Translations under genes and position numbers: made by a program
The notes under the pieces: model-generated
Databases searched by the model: none
What the model was told of the DNA's origin: nothing
What the model saw: the letters and a program-made list of their open reading frames with translations, nothing else
Origin: an uncultured Lachnospiraceae bacterium
GTDB taxonomy: Bacteria > Bacillota > Clostridia > Lachnospirales > Lachnospiraceae
Length of the DNA stretch: 64,000 nucleotides
NCBI GenBank assembly: GCA_902766825.1
Contig: CACXFB010000059.1
Span: 1-64,000, forward strand
Direction of reading: 5' to 3'
In this document: positions 1 to 9,092 of the stretch, in pieces
Numbering within the stretch: position 1 is the first letter of the stretch
Layout of the letters: each line of letters begins with the position of its first letter

Positions 1-1
1 T

Positions 2-1420
2 AAGAAAATAAGCGAGGTGCCGCGTGGTTCATATAACAACAGGGAGATAAGTGATAAGCTTGTGGAGTTTGCAAAAAAGAGGGGACTTAGATACATTCAG
101 GACGAAAGCCTGAATGTTGTCATTTATAAGGATGCATCAAAAGGATTTGAAGAATGTTCGCCGGTTATTATCCAGGGACATATGGATATGGTTTGTGAAA
201 AGACAGCTACAAGTAATCATGATTTTGAAAAGCAGGGATTATGTCTTAATAACGATGGCAGATATATATTCGCCAAAGACACAACACTTGGTGCTGATGA
301 TGGAATTGCCCTTGCTTATGCTTTGGCAATCCTTGATGATGACTCTTTAATGCATCCTGCACTTGAAGTCGTTATAACAACTGACGAAGAGGTTGGTATG
401 GATGGAGCAAAGAATCTTGATACAAGTGTGCTTAAGGGAAAATATATGCTTAATCTTGATTCGGAAGATGAAGGATTATTTCTTACCGGATGTGCAGGCG
501 GACTTGATGTTAATGTCGAGCTTAAGGCTTCTTATTGTGAAGCAAAAGGAAAGCTTATGACTATTGAAGTTGGTGGATTAAAAGGAGGTCATTCCGGGTC
601 CGAAATAGACAAGAACAGAACCAATGCGGATATTCTTCTTGGAAGAATACTTAACGAATTAAGAAAAGAGTATTTCAGAATTAATCTTGCCTGTGTACGT
701 GGGGGAAATAAAGATAATGTTATTCCATGCGCAAGCTTTGCAAAGCTTATCGTGGATGAAAGAATGAGTGGCATTGAAGAATGCTTAGATAAAGTGACAA
801 AGACTATTAAGGCGGAACTTGCATCATCGGAACCGGATTTGTGTATCAGATATTCTTTTGAGGAAGGTGAGTGGGAAAAAGTATTTTCTACCGACTGTGA
901 GAGAAATATCATCAGATATTTAATGGTTGTACCTGATGGTGTTATAAAGATGTCCTCAGATATTGAGGGACTTGTCGAAACATCTCTTAATCTTGGAATA
1001 ATGGAGACAAAAGAAGACAGTATTATTTTTGTGCATTCAGTTCGTTCAAGTGTTGAAAGCTGCAAATATTCTGTTTATGACAGACTATGTACAGCAGCGG
1101 ATTGTGTTGGCGGCACGGCAAAAGCAGTCAGCAGCTATCCGGGCTGGAAGTATGAGAAAGACTCAAAATTGAGGGAGACGGCGGTGGCTTTGTATGAACA
1201 GACAGAGCACAAAAGTGCGATTGTTACAGCAATTCATGCAGGTCTTGAATGCGGTCTGATAAAAGATAAAATGCCGGATCTTGATATTATTTCATATGGT
1301 CCTGATATAAAGGATATTCACACGGTTAATGAGCGCATGGACATGGAATCCGCAATCCGCGTGTATGATTTCACGGTCGAGCTGATTAAGCGTATAGGTG
1401 AACTTGAAATACAAGCTTAA
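2..1420 (+). CDS. pepD: Aminoacyl-histidine dipeptidase (M20C), 5'-truncated by window edge
   Basis: Cytosolic zinc peptidase of the M20C family that cleaves Xaa-His and related dipeptides. The frame stays open to base 2: the residues before the GTG at 17 read KKISE and run straight into VPRGSYN, which is the usual N-terminal PepD motif, so that GTG is an internal valine and the true start lies before the window. Metal-site motifs are visible in order: GHMDMV, GADDG, TDEEVG, LDSEDEG and a C-terminal HAGLECGL. The stop codon overlaps the -35 box of the next gene's promoter. The family call is secure. The exact dipeptide preference is not visible from sequence. Confidence 0.93.
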   Translation, partial: KKISEVPRGSYNNREISDKLVEFAKKRGLRYIQDESLNVVIYKDASKGFEECSPVIIQGHMDMVCEKTATSNHDFEKQGLCLNNDGRYIFAKDTTLGADDGIALAYALAILDDDSLMHPALEVVITTDEEVGMDGAKNLDTSVLKGKYMLNLDSEDEGLFLTGCAGGLDVNVELKASYCEAKGKLMTIEVGGLKGGHSGSEIDKNRTNADILLGRILNELRKEYFRINLACVRGGNKDNVIPCASFAKLIVDERMSGIEECLDKVTKTIKAELASSEPDLCIRYSFEEGEWEKVFSTDCERNIIRYLMVVPDGVIKMSSDIEGLVETSLNLGIMETKEDSIIFVHSVRSSVESCKYSVYDRLCTAADCVGGTAKAVSSYPGWKYEKDSKLRETAVALYEQTEHKSAIVTAIHAGLECGLIKDKMPDLDIISYGPDIKDIHTVNERMDMESAIRVYDFTVELIKRIGELEIQA

Positions 1421-1445
1421 CAAATCATATGAGCTGTGATATAAT
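1417..1445 (+). promoter_or_regulatory. Sigma-A type promoter for the LCP gene
   Basis: TTAACA (1417-1422), a 17-bp spacer and TATAAT (1440-1445), with TGA just before the -10 giving an extended -10. It lies 36 bp before the LCP start and overlaps the pepD stop codon. Confidence 0.7.
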
Positions 1446-1480
1446 TATAAGGATTTTGAGCAAATAATTTAGGTGTACGT

Positions 1481-2836
1481 ATGAAAGAAAATGATAAGAA
1501 TACAGATTTAAATATAGATGGTTTTGATTTTGCAGGTCTGGCTGATGAACTTGCAAAAGAGGTCAATCAGGAGATGGAAGAAGGTCCGAAGGATCCAATA
1601 GAAAAGTCTGCCAAGGAAGAAAAAAAAGCTGATGAGTTCGTCCTTAACATGGATGGAATGTTTGATGAGGATGGGGAAGAGATTGAAGACGATGATGAAT
1701 TCGAAGAAATCTCGGAAGATGATGATATAGAAGAATACGATTATTCCGATGAGTATGAAGATTTTGATATAACAGATTCCGGTGAGAAGAAAAAACTTCC
1801 TAAATGGTTAAAAGTAAGTATTATAGTTTTTTGCATAACATTTATTATAATGCTTCCGGTTTTATATTTTGGAGGAAGATTTTTAGGAATCTTCACTGAC
1901 TTTTCGAACCAGAAAGAGCAGGAAGAAGAGTTTGATTACGTTGAGAGCGCTGCTCCTGATGCGGTAGTTATTGACCAGGATGAGATTGACTGGAGCAATG
2001 CAATTAAGGGAAGTGCAAGATATAATGAAAATGTAGTCAACATTCTGTTATTAGGTGAAGACGGACAGTCGGATCAGGATTACCGCGGCAATTCCGATAC
2101 AATGATTATTTTTACAATCAACAAAGAAAAAAAGACTGTAAAGATGACATCCATCATGCGTGATTTGTATGTAAGAATACCTGAACATAGTGATAATAAG
2201 ATTAATGCTGCATATTGTACAGGTGGAGTTGACCTTATCAAGAGAACTATCGAGGAAAACTTTAAAGTTTCAATTGATTACACGATTGTTGTTCAGTTTG
2301 ATACTTACAAAGCTGTTATAGATGCACTTGGCGGAGTTGATGTTGAGATTAACGAAGAGGAAGCAGAGTACATTAATATGAAGTGTGAAAGCTCAGGAAG
2401 TAATCTTTCGGCAGGAAAGGTTCATCTTGACGGTCGTCAGTGTCTGTGGTTTTCACGTATAAGAAAGATTGACAGTGATATTTACGGATGTGATGATTTT
2501 GGAAGAACTGCAAGACAGCGAACTGTACTTACACAGATATTTAACAGGTACAAGGATCTTAATTATCTTGAGATTGCAAAGCTTGCTAATTCCGTACTTG
2601 ATTATGTGCAGACTGACCTTGATCCGTCAACACTTGTAAAGTGTGCCGCACTTGTTATGTCATATAAAGTCGATAATCTTGATACACTTAGAATTCCAAT
2701 GGATAATTGTTTTGAGTTTGCAAGTGTATATTTTGAAAGCATAAATATGTACCTTGAGGTTATTATGCTTGATAAATATACTGAAGAAAATGTAGATGCA
2801 TTGCACATGTTCATTTACGGAGATATTAACTATTAA
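1481..2836 (+). CDS. LytR-CpsA-Psr (LCP) family cell-wall ligase
   Basis: LCP proteins are membrane-anchored phosphotransferases that attach wall teichoic acid or capsule-type glycopolymers to peptidoglycan. The 451-aa product has a cytoplasmic N-terminus of about 105 residues that is very acidic (runs of D and E around residues 65-100), one membrane segment at about 109-131, then an extracellular LCP domain from about residue 184. Conserved LCP features include LLLGEDG, RGNSDTM, IMRDLYVRIP and the arginine-rich RTARQRTVL. No C-terminal LytR_C domain is evident. It has its own promoter and is followed by a strong terminator, so it is probably monocistronic. Confidence 0.9.
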   Translation: MKENDKNTDLNIDGFDFAGLADELAKEVNQEMEEGPKDPIEKSAKEEKKADEFVLNMDGMFDEDGEEIEDDDEFEEISEDDDIEEYDYSDEYEDFDITDSGEKKKLPKWLKVSIIVFCITFIIMLPVLYFGGRFLGIFTDFSNQKEQEEEFDYVESAAPDAVVIDQDEIDWSNAIKGSARYNENVVNILLLGEDGQSDQDYRGNSDTMIIFTINKEKKTVKMTSIMRDLYVRIPEHSDNKINAAYCTGGVDLIKRTIEENFKVSIDYTIVVQFDTYKAVIDALGGVDVEINEEEAEYINMKCESSGSNLSAGKVHLDGRQCLWFSRIRKIDSDIYGCDDFGRTARQRTVLTQIFNRYKDLNYLEIAKLANSVLDYVQTDLDPSTLVKCAALVMSYKVDNLDTLRIPMDNCFEFASVYFESINMYLEVIMLDKYTEENVDALHMFIYGDINY

Positions 2837-2858
2837 GATTTTTATGTACGATGAAAGG

Positions 2859-2890
2859 ACCACAAAAGATTATTCTTTTGTGGTTTTTTT
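2859..2890 (+). terminator. Rho-independent terminator after the LCP gene
   Basis: Perfect 11-bp stem (2859-2869 with 2874-2884), 4-nt loop, then an uninterrupted T tract. Confidence 0.9.
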
Positions 2891-2937
2891 TATTCATTAT
2901 CATATAATTAGATAAGCAACAAAACGGACATACGTTA

Positions 2938-3840
2938 ATGGGTGGCATTAGGGGAAAAGAAAATAAAAAGAAAATTATAAAAGCAATAATCAAGATGTTT
3001 TTTTGTGCATTGGTTTTTATTTTTACCAGCGTATTAAAAAGTACGCTTCGTATGCAATATTTGTGTGAGCAGTCATGTGTCAAAAACTTTGATATATACA
3101 ATAACAGTGTTTATGCGGATATAATTAGCTACACACAGGTGGATGTTGATAAATTATCTTTGTGTGATTACATGTGGATATGTGTGAATAGTAATTATAA
3201 AAATGTAAATAAAGATGTTGATAACTATATTACCGAAAAACTCTTAAATATTACCGGGAATACATCATTTGTTGATAAATTTATTCTTGGTTTTTATGCA
3301 AAAAACAACATAAAGGAATTATACAATGCCTGTGGAAAGTACATAGAAATAAAAAACGAAATGAGATTTTTCCCTGTAGTTACCTTTGAAAATGATGATC
3401 ATGAAATTGTGTACAGCGATTCGTGGAACGCTGCAAGGACTTACGGGGGTAACAGAGAACACAAAGGGTGCGATATAATCGATGTGGATAATGTATGCGG
3501 CTATTTTCCTGTTGTAAGCGTATGCGACGGTGTTGTTGAAAAGTGCGGTTGGTTAGAGCTTGGCGGCTACAGAATTGGTATTCGTAGTGAAAACGGAATA
3601 TATTATTACTATGCACATTTAAACAGTTATGCACCGGGTATAAAAGAAGGTAACAGCGTTAAGGGAGGACAGATAATCGGGTTTATGGGTAATACCGGTT
3701 ACGGGAAAGAGGGGACAAAAGATAAATTTAATTGTCATCTTCATTTTGGAATATATGTTGATGATAAATGTGAGTGTGCCATCAATCCATATTATTTTCT
3801 TGATGAATTGTATGATGAAAGACTCGTTTATGTTAAGTGA
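2938..3840 (+). CDS. M23 family metallopeptidase, membrane-anchored
   Basis: Probable peptidoglycan endopeptidase of the LytM/M23 type acting outside the membrane. After a basic N-terminus there is one hydrophobic segment (about residues 17-33), then a region of no recognised fold to about residue 145, then the M23 domain. All expected zinc and catalytic positions are present: H175 and D179 in HKGCD, YAHL near residue 224, and H267/H269 in HLHFG. The ATG at 2938 has only a weak ribosome binding site; no better start was found before the membrane segment. A possible -10 (TATAAT, 2903-2908) lies upstream but its -35 is poor. Cleavage specificity is unknown. Confidence 0.85.
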   Translation: MGGIRGKENKKKIIKAIIKMFFCALVFIFTSVLKSTLRMQYLCEQSCVKNFDIYNNSVYADIISYTQVDVDKLSLCDYMWICVNSNYKNVNKDVDNYITEKLLNITGNTSFVDKFILGFYAKNNIKELYNACGKYIEIKNEMRFFPVVTFENDDHEIVYSDSWNAARTYGGNREHKGCDIIDVDNVCGYFPVVSVCDGVVEKCGWLELGGYRIGIRSENGIYYYYAHLNSYAPGIKEGNSVKGGQIIGFMGNTGYGKEGTKDKFNCHLHFGIYVDDKCECAINPYYFLDELYDERLVYVK

Positions 3841-3868
3841 GGGACTGTAAAAAGTAATTGAAATATGA

Positions 3869-3874
3869 TATAAT
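3869..3874 (+). promoter_or_regulatory. Candidate -10 box for the alarmone synthetase gene
   Basis: TATAAT 38 bp before the start. The matching -35 region (around 3846) is weak, so this is only a tentative promoter. Confidence 0.35.
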
Positions 3875-3912
3875 ATTATGATGGATTTACTTATGTATTG
3901 GAGGAATTGGGA

Positions 3913-4716
3913 ATGGAGATATTACTATGGAGGGAAATTCTTGATCCATATTACCTTGCTGTAGATGAGCTTGTATTAAAATTCAAGCACATAATGCTTG
4001 AGTACAGGTCGGCAGGTGAGTATTCACCGATTGAACAGGTGGACGGAAGAGTTAAGAAGATTTCCAGCATACTTGAAAAAGCTCAGAAAAAGGGGATCTC
4101 CGTTGAGGAGATGGATCATAAAATTCATGACATTGCCGGCATAAGAATTATATGCCAGTTCGTTGAGGATATAGAGAAGGTTGTAGAGCTTATTCGTAAA
4201 AGAGAGGATATGAAGATTCTTAAGGAAAAGGATTTCATAAATAACATGAAGCAAAGCGGATACCGAAGTTATCATGTTATTATTGAATATACGGTATATA
4301 CTTCAAAAGGAGCGAAGACAATTGAAGCAGAGATTCAGATCAGAACGCTTGCAATGAATTTCTGGGCAACTATTGAGCATTCGCTTCAGTACAAGTACAA
4401 AGGCAACATACCGCAGCCTGTGCGTCAAAGACTTACAAAGGCAGCTGCTGCCACGGTCATGCTTGACAGTGAGATGTCAGCAGTCAGGGATGTCATAATG
4501 GACGCTCAGGACTCATTTCAGTATAAAGCTAATCTTGTTGCGGACATACTTACCAATATGCAGAACTTATACAAGGTTGCCAACAAGAGGGAGATAAAAA
4601 AGATTCAGGATGAATTCTTTAAGATATATAACGAGGGAGTCATAGAGGGGCTAGAGAGGTTTAATAAAGAACTTGATATTCTGGCGGAAGGCTATAAAGC
4701 CCAGAGCCTAAAATAA
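3913..4716 (+). CDS. Small alarmone synthetase (RelA/SpoT synthetase domain only, RelQ-like)
   Basis: Makes (p)ppGpp by pyrophosphate transfer from ATP to GTP or GDP. The 267-aa protein has a RelA/SpoT nucleotidyltransferase domain (about residues 40-165) with HDIAGIRIIC and EIQIRTLAMNFWATIEH, and a helical C-terminus, but no HD hydrolase, TGS or ACT domain, which fits the small RelQ/YjbM class. A TTG at 3898 opens a longer frame, but GGAGG at 3900-3904 lies inside it and is well spaced from the ATG at 3913, so that ATG is taken as the start. Its regulation by tetramerisation is known for RelQ but cannot be seen here. Confidence 0.88.
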   Translation: MEILLWREILDPYYLAVDELVLKFKHIMLEYRSAGEYSPIEQVDGRVKKISSILEKAQKKGISVEEMDHKIHDIAGIRIICQFVEDIEKVVELIRKREDMKILKEKDFINNMKQSGYRSYHVIIEYTVYTSKGAKTIEAEIQIRTLAMNFWATIEHSLQYKYKGNIPQPVRQRLTKAAAATVMLDSEMSAVRDVIMDAQDSFQYKANLVADILTNMQNLYKVANKREIKKIQDEFFKIYNEGVIEGLERFNKELDILAEGYKAQSLK

Positions 4717-4740
4717 AATTTAATTGCAAAGGAATTTCTT

Positions 4741-6141
4741 ATGTTACCTGAAAGCTATGTGAACACGATGAAAGAGCTTCTTGGAGAAGAAGAGGCAGCT
4801 AAGTATTTTGAATCATTTGATAAAACGCCGTTTGCCGGCATGCGAATCAACACTCTAAAGACCGATGTTGATGAGTTTTTAAAAATGTCTCCGTATGAGC
4901 TTCGTCCTGTTCCGTGGACAAGAAAGGGATTCTATTATAACAATTCGGATAAACCTGCAAAGCACCCGTTTTACTACGCCGGATTGTATTATCTGCAAGA
5001 GCCAAGCGCCATGGTTCCGGCATCAATCCTTCCGGTTAATCCTTCGGACAAGGTGTTAGACCTTTGTGCCGCACCGGGAGGAAAGACAACGGAGCTTGGT
5101 GCCAAGCTTAACAGAAGCGGACTTTTAGTGTCTAATGATATAAGTCCTTCAAGAGCAAAAGCACTTCTTAAAAATGTTGAGATTTGTGGTATCCCAAATG
5201 CAATCGTGACTAATGAAGCAACATACAGTCTTGCAAAACATTTTTCATGCTTCTTTGATAAAATCCTTGTGGATGCCCCATGTTCAGGTGAAGGAATGTT
5301 TCGTAAAGATAACAGCATAATTAAGAATTACGAACAGTACGGAACTGCGTATTACAATAATATTCAAAAAGAGATTATATTGTATGCAGCCGATATGCTT
5401 CGTCCTGGCGGTGACATGGTATATTCCACATGTACATTTTCCCCACTTGAAGATGAACAGTTAATTACATATCTCATTAATGAGCGACCATGTATGTCAA
5501 TAAGCCATATTGTTCTTGATAACGGAATCGATGCAAATGATGATGATTATCCGTTAGACTTTGGAAGACCACAGTGGAGTGATGGGGATGAGACACTAAA
5601 AGAGTGTGCAAGACTATGGCCGCATAAGCTTGAAGGTGAAGGACATTTTGCAGTGCTGTTGCATAAAAGCGAGGATGCACCGTATACGGCTCCGGCTATA
5701 GGACAGACAAAGACACGTGCGGACAAGCTTGATGAAACATTTCTTGAATTTATAAAAAAGATTAATATTGATTTTGATAGGGACAGATTTTTGGTGCAGG
5801 GCACAAAGATTTATTATCTTCCGGAAGGTAAACCTGATATGAAAGGCATCCGTATTATGAGAAATGGTCTTTTCATGGGAGAGGTTAAGACAAAAAGATT
5901 TGAGCCAAGCCAGGCACTTGCAAGTTCTCTTAGAGCGGATGAGTTTGATAATGTTTTATCTCTTGGGGCAGATGATGACAGAGTAATCAGATATCTTAAG
6001 GGAGAGACAATAGAGGCTGATGATGAGAAGCTTGCGAATGGATATGTTCTTGTATGTGTTGAAGGTAAATCACTTGGATTTGCCAAGAATAATAATGGCA
6101 GTCTTAAGAACAAATATCTGCCGGGCTGGAGATGGATGTAG
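4741..6141 (+). CDS. RsmB/RsmF-type rRNA m5C methyltransferase
   Basis: SAM-dependent RNA cytosine-5 methyltransferase of the NOL1/NOP2/Sun family, with the domain plan of RsmF (YebU). The SAM-binding motif VLDLCAAPGGKT starts near residue 104. The two catalytic cysteines are in DAPCSGEGMF (about residue 178 on) and STCTF (C231). The C-terminal third (about 310-466) matches the RsmF-type extra domains ending in a PUA-like fold. It is followed without any gap by an RsuA-type pseudouridine synthase, so the two rRNA modifiers are co-transcribed. The target base is inferred from family only. Confidence 0.9.
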   Translation: MLPESYVNTMKELLGEEEAAKYFESFDKTPFAGMRINTLKTDVDEFLKMSPYELRPVPWTRKGFYYNNSDKPAKHPFYYAGLYYLQEPSAMVPASILPVNPSDKVLDLCAAPGGKTTELGAKLNRSGLLVSNDISPSRAKALLKNVEICGIPNAIVTNEATYSLAKHFSCFFDKILVDAPCSGEGMFRKDNSIIKNYEQYGTAYYNNIQKEIILYAADMLRPGGDMVYSTCTFSPLEDEQLITYLINERPCMSISHIVLDNGIDANDDDYPLDFGRPQWSDGDETLKECARLWPHKLEGEGHFAVLLHKSEDAPYTAPAIGQTKTRADKLDETFLEFIKKINIDFDRDRFLVQGTKIYYLPEGKPDMKGIRIMRNGLFMGEVKTKRFEPSQALASSLRADEFDNVLSLGADDDRVIRYLKGETIEADDEKLANGYVLVCVEGKSLGFAKNNNGSLKNKYLPGWRWM

Positions 6142-6840
6142 ATGAGATTAGACAGTTTATTATCTGCAATGGGTGCTGATACGAAAAGTGAGTTAAAGAA
6201 AAATATCCGTAAGGCGGGAGCGTTTGTTGACGGCGAGCTTATAAAGGATCCCGGCAGACAGGTTGATGAGGGATGCGTTGTTATATATAATAACCGTGAA
6301 TTTCGCTATGCCAAATATCAGTATTATATGATGAACAAACCGGCGGGAGTCGTAAGTGCCACTAAGGATAACAGAGACACTACCGTTGTAGACTTGATGA
6401 AAAATCAGGCACGTAAAGACATTTTCCCGGTTGGAAGGCTTGATAAAGATTCGGTTGGTCTTTTAATACTTACCAATGACGGCGATTTTGCACATAGCAT
6501 GTTGACACCTTCAAAACATGTCCCAAAGACATATTATGTTGAGGTGGACGATATCATTACACAAGACGATGTTAAGGCATTTGAAGAAGGAATAGTGATA
6601 GATGATGAATTTACAGCTCTTCCTGCAAAGCTATATATCTGTGATGACAAAATGAGTGCAAGATGTACAGTGTATGAAGGAAAATTTCATCAGGTAAAGA
6701 GAATGTTTAAGGCAAGAGGGAAAAATGTATTATTCCTTAAGAGAGAAAAGATGGGTGAGCTTTGCCTTGACGAAAATCTTGCTCCGGGAGAATACAGACT
6801 TTTAAATGAAGAGGAGATAAAAATATTAAAGGATAACTAA
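6142..6840 (+). CDS. RsuA-family rRNA pseudouridine synthase
   Basis: Isomerises a specific uridine to pseudouridine in rRNA; the closest class is RsuA, which acts on 16S rRNA U516. It has an N-terminal S4 RNA-binding domain (residues 1-55) and a catalytic domain with GRLDKDSVGLL, D101 being the nucleophilic aspartate. The length of 232 aa is normal for RsuA. The ATG immediately follows the stop codon of the upstream methyltransferase, which suggests translational coupling. RluB, RluE and RluF share this fold, so the target is not certain. Confidence 0.9.
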   Translation: MRLDSLLSAMGADTKSELKKNIRKAGAFVDGELIKDPGRQVDEGCVVIYNNREFRYAKYQYYMMNKPAGVVSATKDNRDTTVVDLMKNQARKDIFPVGRLDKDSVGLLILTNDGDFAHSMLTPSKHVPKTYYVEVDDIITQDDVKAFEEGIVIDDEFTALPAKLYICDDKMSARCTVYEGKFHQVKRMFKARGKNVLFLKREKMGELCLDENLAPGEYRLLNEEEIKILKDN

Positions 6841-6851
6841 AGAAAGGGTAA

Positions 6852-7421
6852 ATGATGTTTATTAAAAAATCAAAGCCGGATGAAGGTGAATTCGGGTATT
6901 TAAAATATCAAAAGAAGGCAAATATATTAATTACGCTATTCTTTTTTGCATTATCATTTAGCGTGCTTGTATCAGCATATATTCTTAGTGGACATACACG
7001 TAATAATGTTGGAACCGTATTTGCGGCTGTTATGGTTTTGCCGGCATGCAAAAGTCTTACGGGACTAGTTATTTTATTGCCTCACAAGTCAGCATCAAAA
7101 AATCTCTATGAGCGCATAAATGCAATGAACACGCAGACTTGTGTTCTCTACGATATGCTGATGACTTCTGAAGAAAAGTCCATGTATGCTGATGCCATAG
7201 CCATTGATGAAGAAAAAGTGGTTATGTTTGTTAATGAAAAAGGTCAGGATACAGGCTATATCAAAAAGTATTTTTCAAAAGTATCAGGCGCATACGAGCT
7301 CGGCGTTGAAATTGATGTATGTACAGATGAAGATGACTTTATAAGTGCAGTTAAATCTATGGGTCCGGTTAATGAAAATGTAGAAAATATTGCTCAGACA
7401 ATTAAATATTTCGGATTCTGA
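6852..7421 (+). CDS. Hypothetical protein with two membrane segments
   Basis: I do not recognise a named family. The 189-aa product has a short charged N-terminus, two hydrophobic segments at about residues 22-46 and 53-77, and a soluble C-terminal domain of about 110 residues. A good AAAGGG site precedes tandem ATG codons at 6852 and 6855. It sits between two pseudouridine synthase genes, 11 bp after one and 15 bp before the other, so it belongs to the same transcription unit. A role in RNA modification cannot be inferred from that alone. Confidence 0.75.
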   Translation: MMFIKKSKPDEGEFGYLKYQKKANILITLFFFALSFSVLVSAYILSGHTRNNVGTVFAAVMVLPACKSLTGLVILLPHKSASKNLYERINAMNTQTCVLYDMLMTSEEKSMYADAIAIDEEKVVMFVNEKGQDTGYIKKYFSKVSGAYELGVEIDVCTDEDDFISAVKSMGPVNENVENIAQTIKYFGF

Positions 7422-7436
7422 TCAGGCGGTGTTAAA

Positions 7437-8426
7437 TTGAAAGAAATTGTTATAGGTGATAATGAAGCAGGAAAGAAGCTTCACAAACTTTTAGAACGTG
7501 TGCTTTGCAAGGCACCAAAAAGTTTTATTTATAAAATGCTTAGAAAAAAGAATATAACACTTAACGGCAGGAAAGCCTCAGGAGATGAGATTCTTAAGGT
7601 TTCTGATACTGTTAAGATTTTTTTGAGTGATGAAACTTTTTTGAAAATGTCTGTCGGAGAGGACATGAATCAAAAGAAAGAAGTAACTTCAAAGAAAAAA
7701 ATCAGCACTCCTGATATTGATTTTAAAAGCAGGATAATATATGAGGATGCGGATATTATCATTGCAAATAAGCCAAAAGGAGTTTTATCACAGCAGGCAG
7801 TTGCAGATGATATAAGCATGAATGAACTTTTGGTTGAGTATATGAAAGCTTCCGGTCAGATTGATGACAGCCAGCTTGTGACATTTAGACCATCATTTGT
7901 CAACAGACTTGACAGAAACACATCGGGACTTATGCTTGCAGGAAAATCATACAAGGGGCTTAGGGAGCTTAGCAGTATAATATCAGACAGAAGTGTTTCA
8001 AAATATTACCTTACTGTTGTAAGCGGCAATCCAAAGGATAAGGCAAAGCTTCATGCCTATCTAAAAAAAGATGAGAAGACCAACAAAGTTAAAGTATCAC
8101 GTAATAATGACGGCACTTTTGATGAGATAATCACACAATATGAGTGCATTAAAAGAAAAGGCAATGTGGCACTTTTAAAGGTGAAGCTTGTGACGGGAAA
8201 GACTCATCAGATAAGAGCGCATCTTAGCTTTGAGGGGATGCCTGTTATCGGAGATGTCAAGTACGGTAATAAAGACGTTAACGAGTATTACAAAAAGAAT
8301 TACAATATCAAAAGTCAGATGCTTCATTCTTATGAAATCATTTTTCCTGACTGTGAGTTAGAGACTGTGTCGGGTAAAAGCTTTAAGACAAAGATACCGG
8401 ATGAATTTAAAAAGATAACTGGGTGA
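7437..8426 (+). CDS. RluA-family pseudouridine synthase
   Basis: Pseudouridine synthase of the RluA/RluC/RluD class, acting on rRNA or tRNA uridines. It has an S4-like N-terminal region (about residues 1-65), a linker, and the catalytic core with NRLDRNTSGL; D159 is the catalytic aspartate. KTHQIRAHLSFEGMPVIGD is the usual second motif. The start is a TTG, supported by AGGCGG 7 bp upstream. It ends just before recU. The specific target position is not predictable from sequence here. Confidence 0.9.
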   Translation: MKEIVIGDNEAGKKLHKLLERVLCKAPKSFIYKMLRKKNITLNGRKASGDEILKVSDTVKIFLSDETFLKMSVGEDMNQKKEVTSKKKISTPDIDFKSRIIYEDADIIIANKPKGVLSQQAVADDISMNELLVEYMKASGQIDDSQLVTFRPSFVNRLDRNTSGLMLAGKSYKGLRELSSIISDRSVSKYYLTVVSGNPKDKAKLHAYLKKDEKTNKVKVSRNNDGTFDEIITQYECIKRKGNVALLKVKLVTGKTHQIRAHLSFEGMPVIGDVKYGNKDVNEYYKKNYNIKSQMLHSYEIIFPDCELETVSGKSFKTKIPDEFKKITG

Positions 8427-8431
8427 TTATA

Positions 8432-8968
8432 ATGGCTTACTATAAATCAAGAGGCCTAAGAGGCTCATTTCTTGAAGAAATGATTAACTTTACAAATGAT
8501 AAATACAGGGCAGGCGGACTGGCACTTGTGCAAAAGATTCCAACACCTATTAAGCCTATAGAGATTGATGACAACAGGCACATTACGCTTGCATACTTTG
8601 AGAAAAAAAGTACCGTTGATTACATAGGTGTCGTACAGGGGATTCCGGTGTGCTTTGATGCAAAAGAGGTGTCGGGGGAGACATTTGCTTTAAGCAATGT
8701 ACATGAGCACCAGTTTGAATTTATGAGCGAGTATGAAAAAATGGGCGGTGTTTCATTTTTGATTATATATTTTAAAGAAAAGAGCCAGTGCTTTTATCTT
8801 AGATTTGAGCGACTTAAGTATTTTATGGAAAGGGCAAAAAACGGTGGACGAAAGAGCATCCGATATGATGAGTTTGATAAGAAATGGATGATTTCTGAGT
8901 ATAACGGAGTTACAATTCATTATCTTGAAATGTTAAATAATGACCTTGTAATACGTGATAATGAGTAA
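8432..8968 (+). CDS. recU: Holliday junction resolvase RecU
   Basis: RecU cleaves four-way DNA junctions during recombination and repair in Firmicutes. The N-terminal SRGLRGSFLEEMIN, the IPTPIKPI stretch, STVDYIGV and the acidic catalytic strand CFDAKE (D76, K78) followed by HEHQFEFM are all diagnostic. A GTG at 8423 would give three more residues and overlap the previous gene, but GGTGAT (8422-8427) is better placed for the ATG at 8432. B. subtilis pairs recU with ponA; here it instead follows rRNA-modification genes. Confidence 0.93.
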   Translation: MAYYKSRGLRGSFLEEMINFTNDKYRAGGLALVQKIPTPIKPIEIDDNRHITLAYFEKKSTVDYIGVVQGIPVCFDAKEVSGETFALSNVHEHQFEFMSEYEKMGGVSFLIIYFKEKSQCFYLRFERLKYFMERAKNGGRKSIRYDEFDKKWMISEYNGVTIHYLEMLNNDLVIRDNE

Positions 8969-8999
8969 AAAACAGACGAATTTGCGCATAAATATGTGA

Positions 9000-9025
9000 G
9001 GTAAGCCATGTTGACATGGGTAAGC
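9000..9025 (+). promoter_or_regulatory. Candidate operator at the histidine operon promoter
   Basis: A perfect inverted repeat CCATG-TTGA-CATGG (9006-9019) lies across the -35 box, and a 7-bp direct repeat GGTAAGC flanks it (9000-9006 and 9019-9025, 19 bp apart). The placement is right for a repressor site. No regulator is encoded nearby and I cannot name one. Confidence 0.4.
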
Positions 9026-9039
9026 GCTTATTTTATAAT
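9011..9039 (+). promoter_or_regulatory. Consensus sigma-A promoter of the his operon
   Basis: TTGACA (9011-9016), exactly 17 bp, then TATAAT (9034-9039): a perfect consensus match 54 bp before hisZ. The remaining leader is too short for a T-box. Confidence 0.85.
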
Positions 9040-9092
9040 AAATTTTTAGGATTTATAATGCAGTTTTTGCGTTGAATTGAAAGGAAGATAAC

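Noticed and set aside
9040..9092. T-box or attenuator in the his operon leader
   Set aside because: Only about 50 nt lie between the promoter and hisZ; there is no T-box sequence, no terminator hairpin and no His-rich leader peptide.
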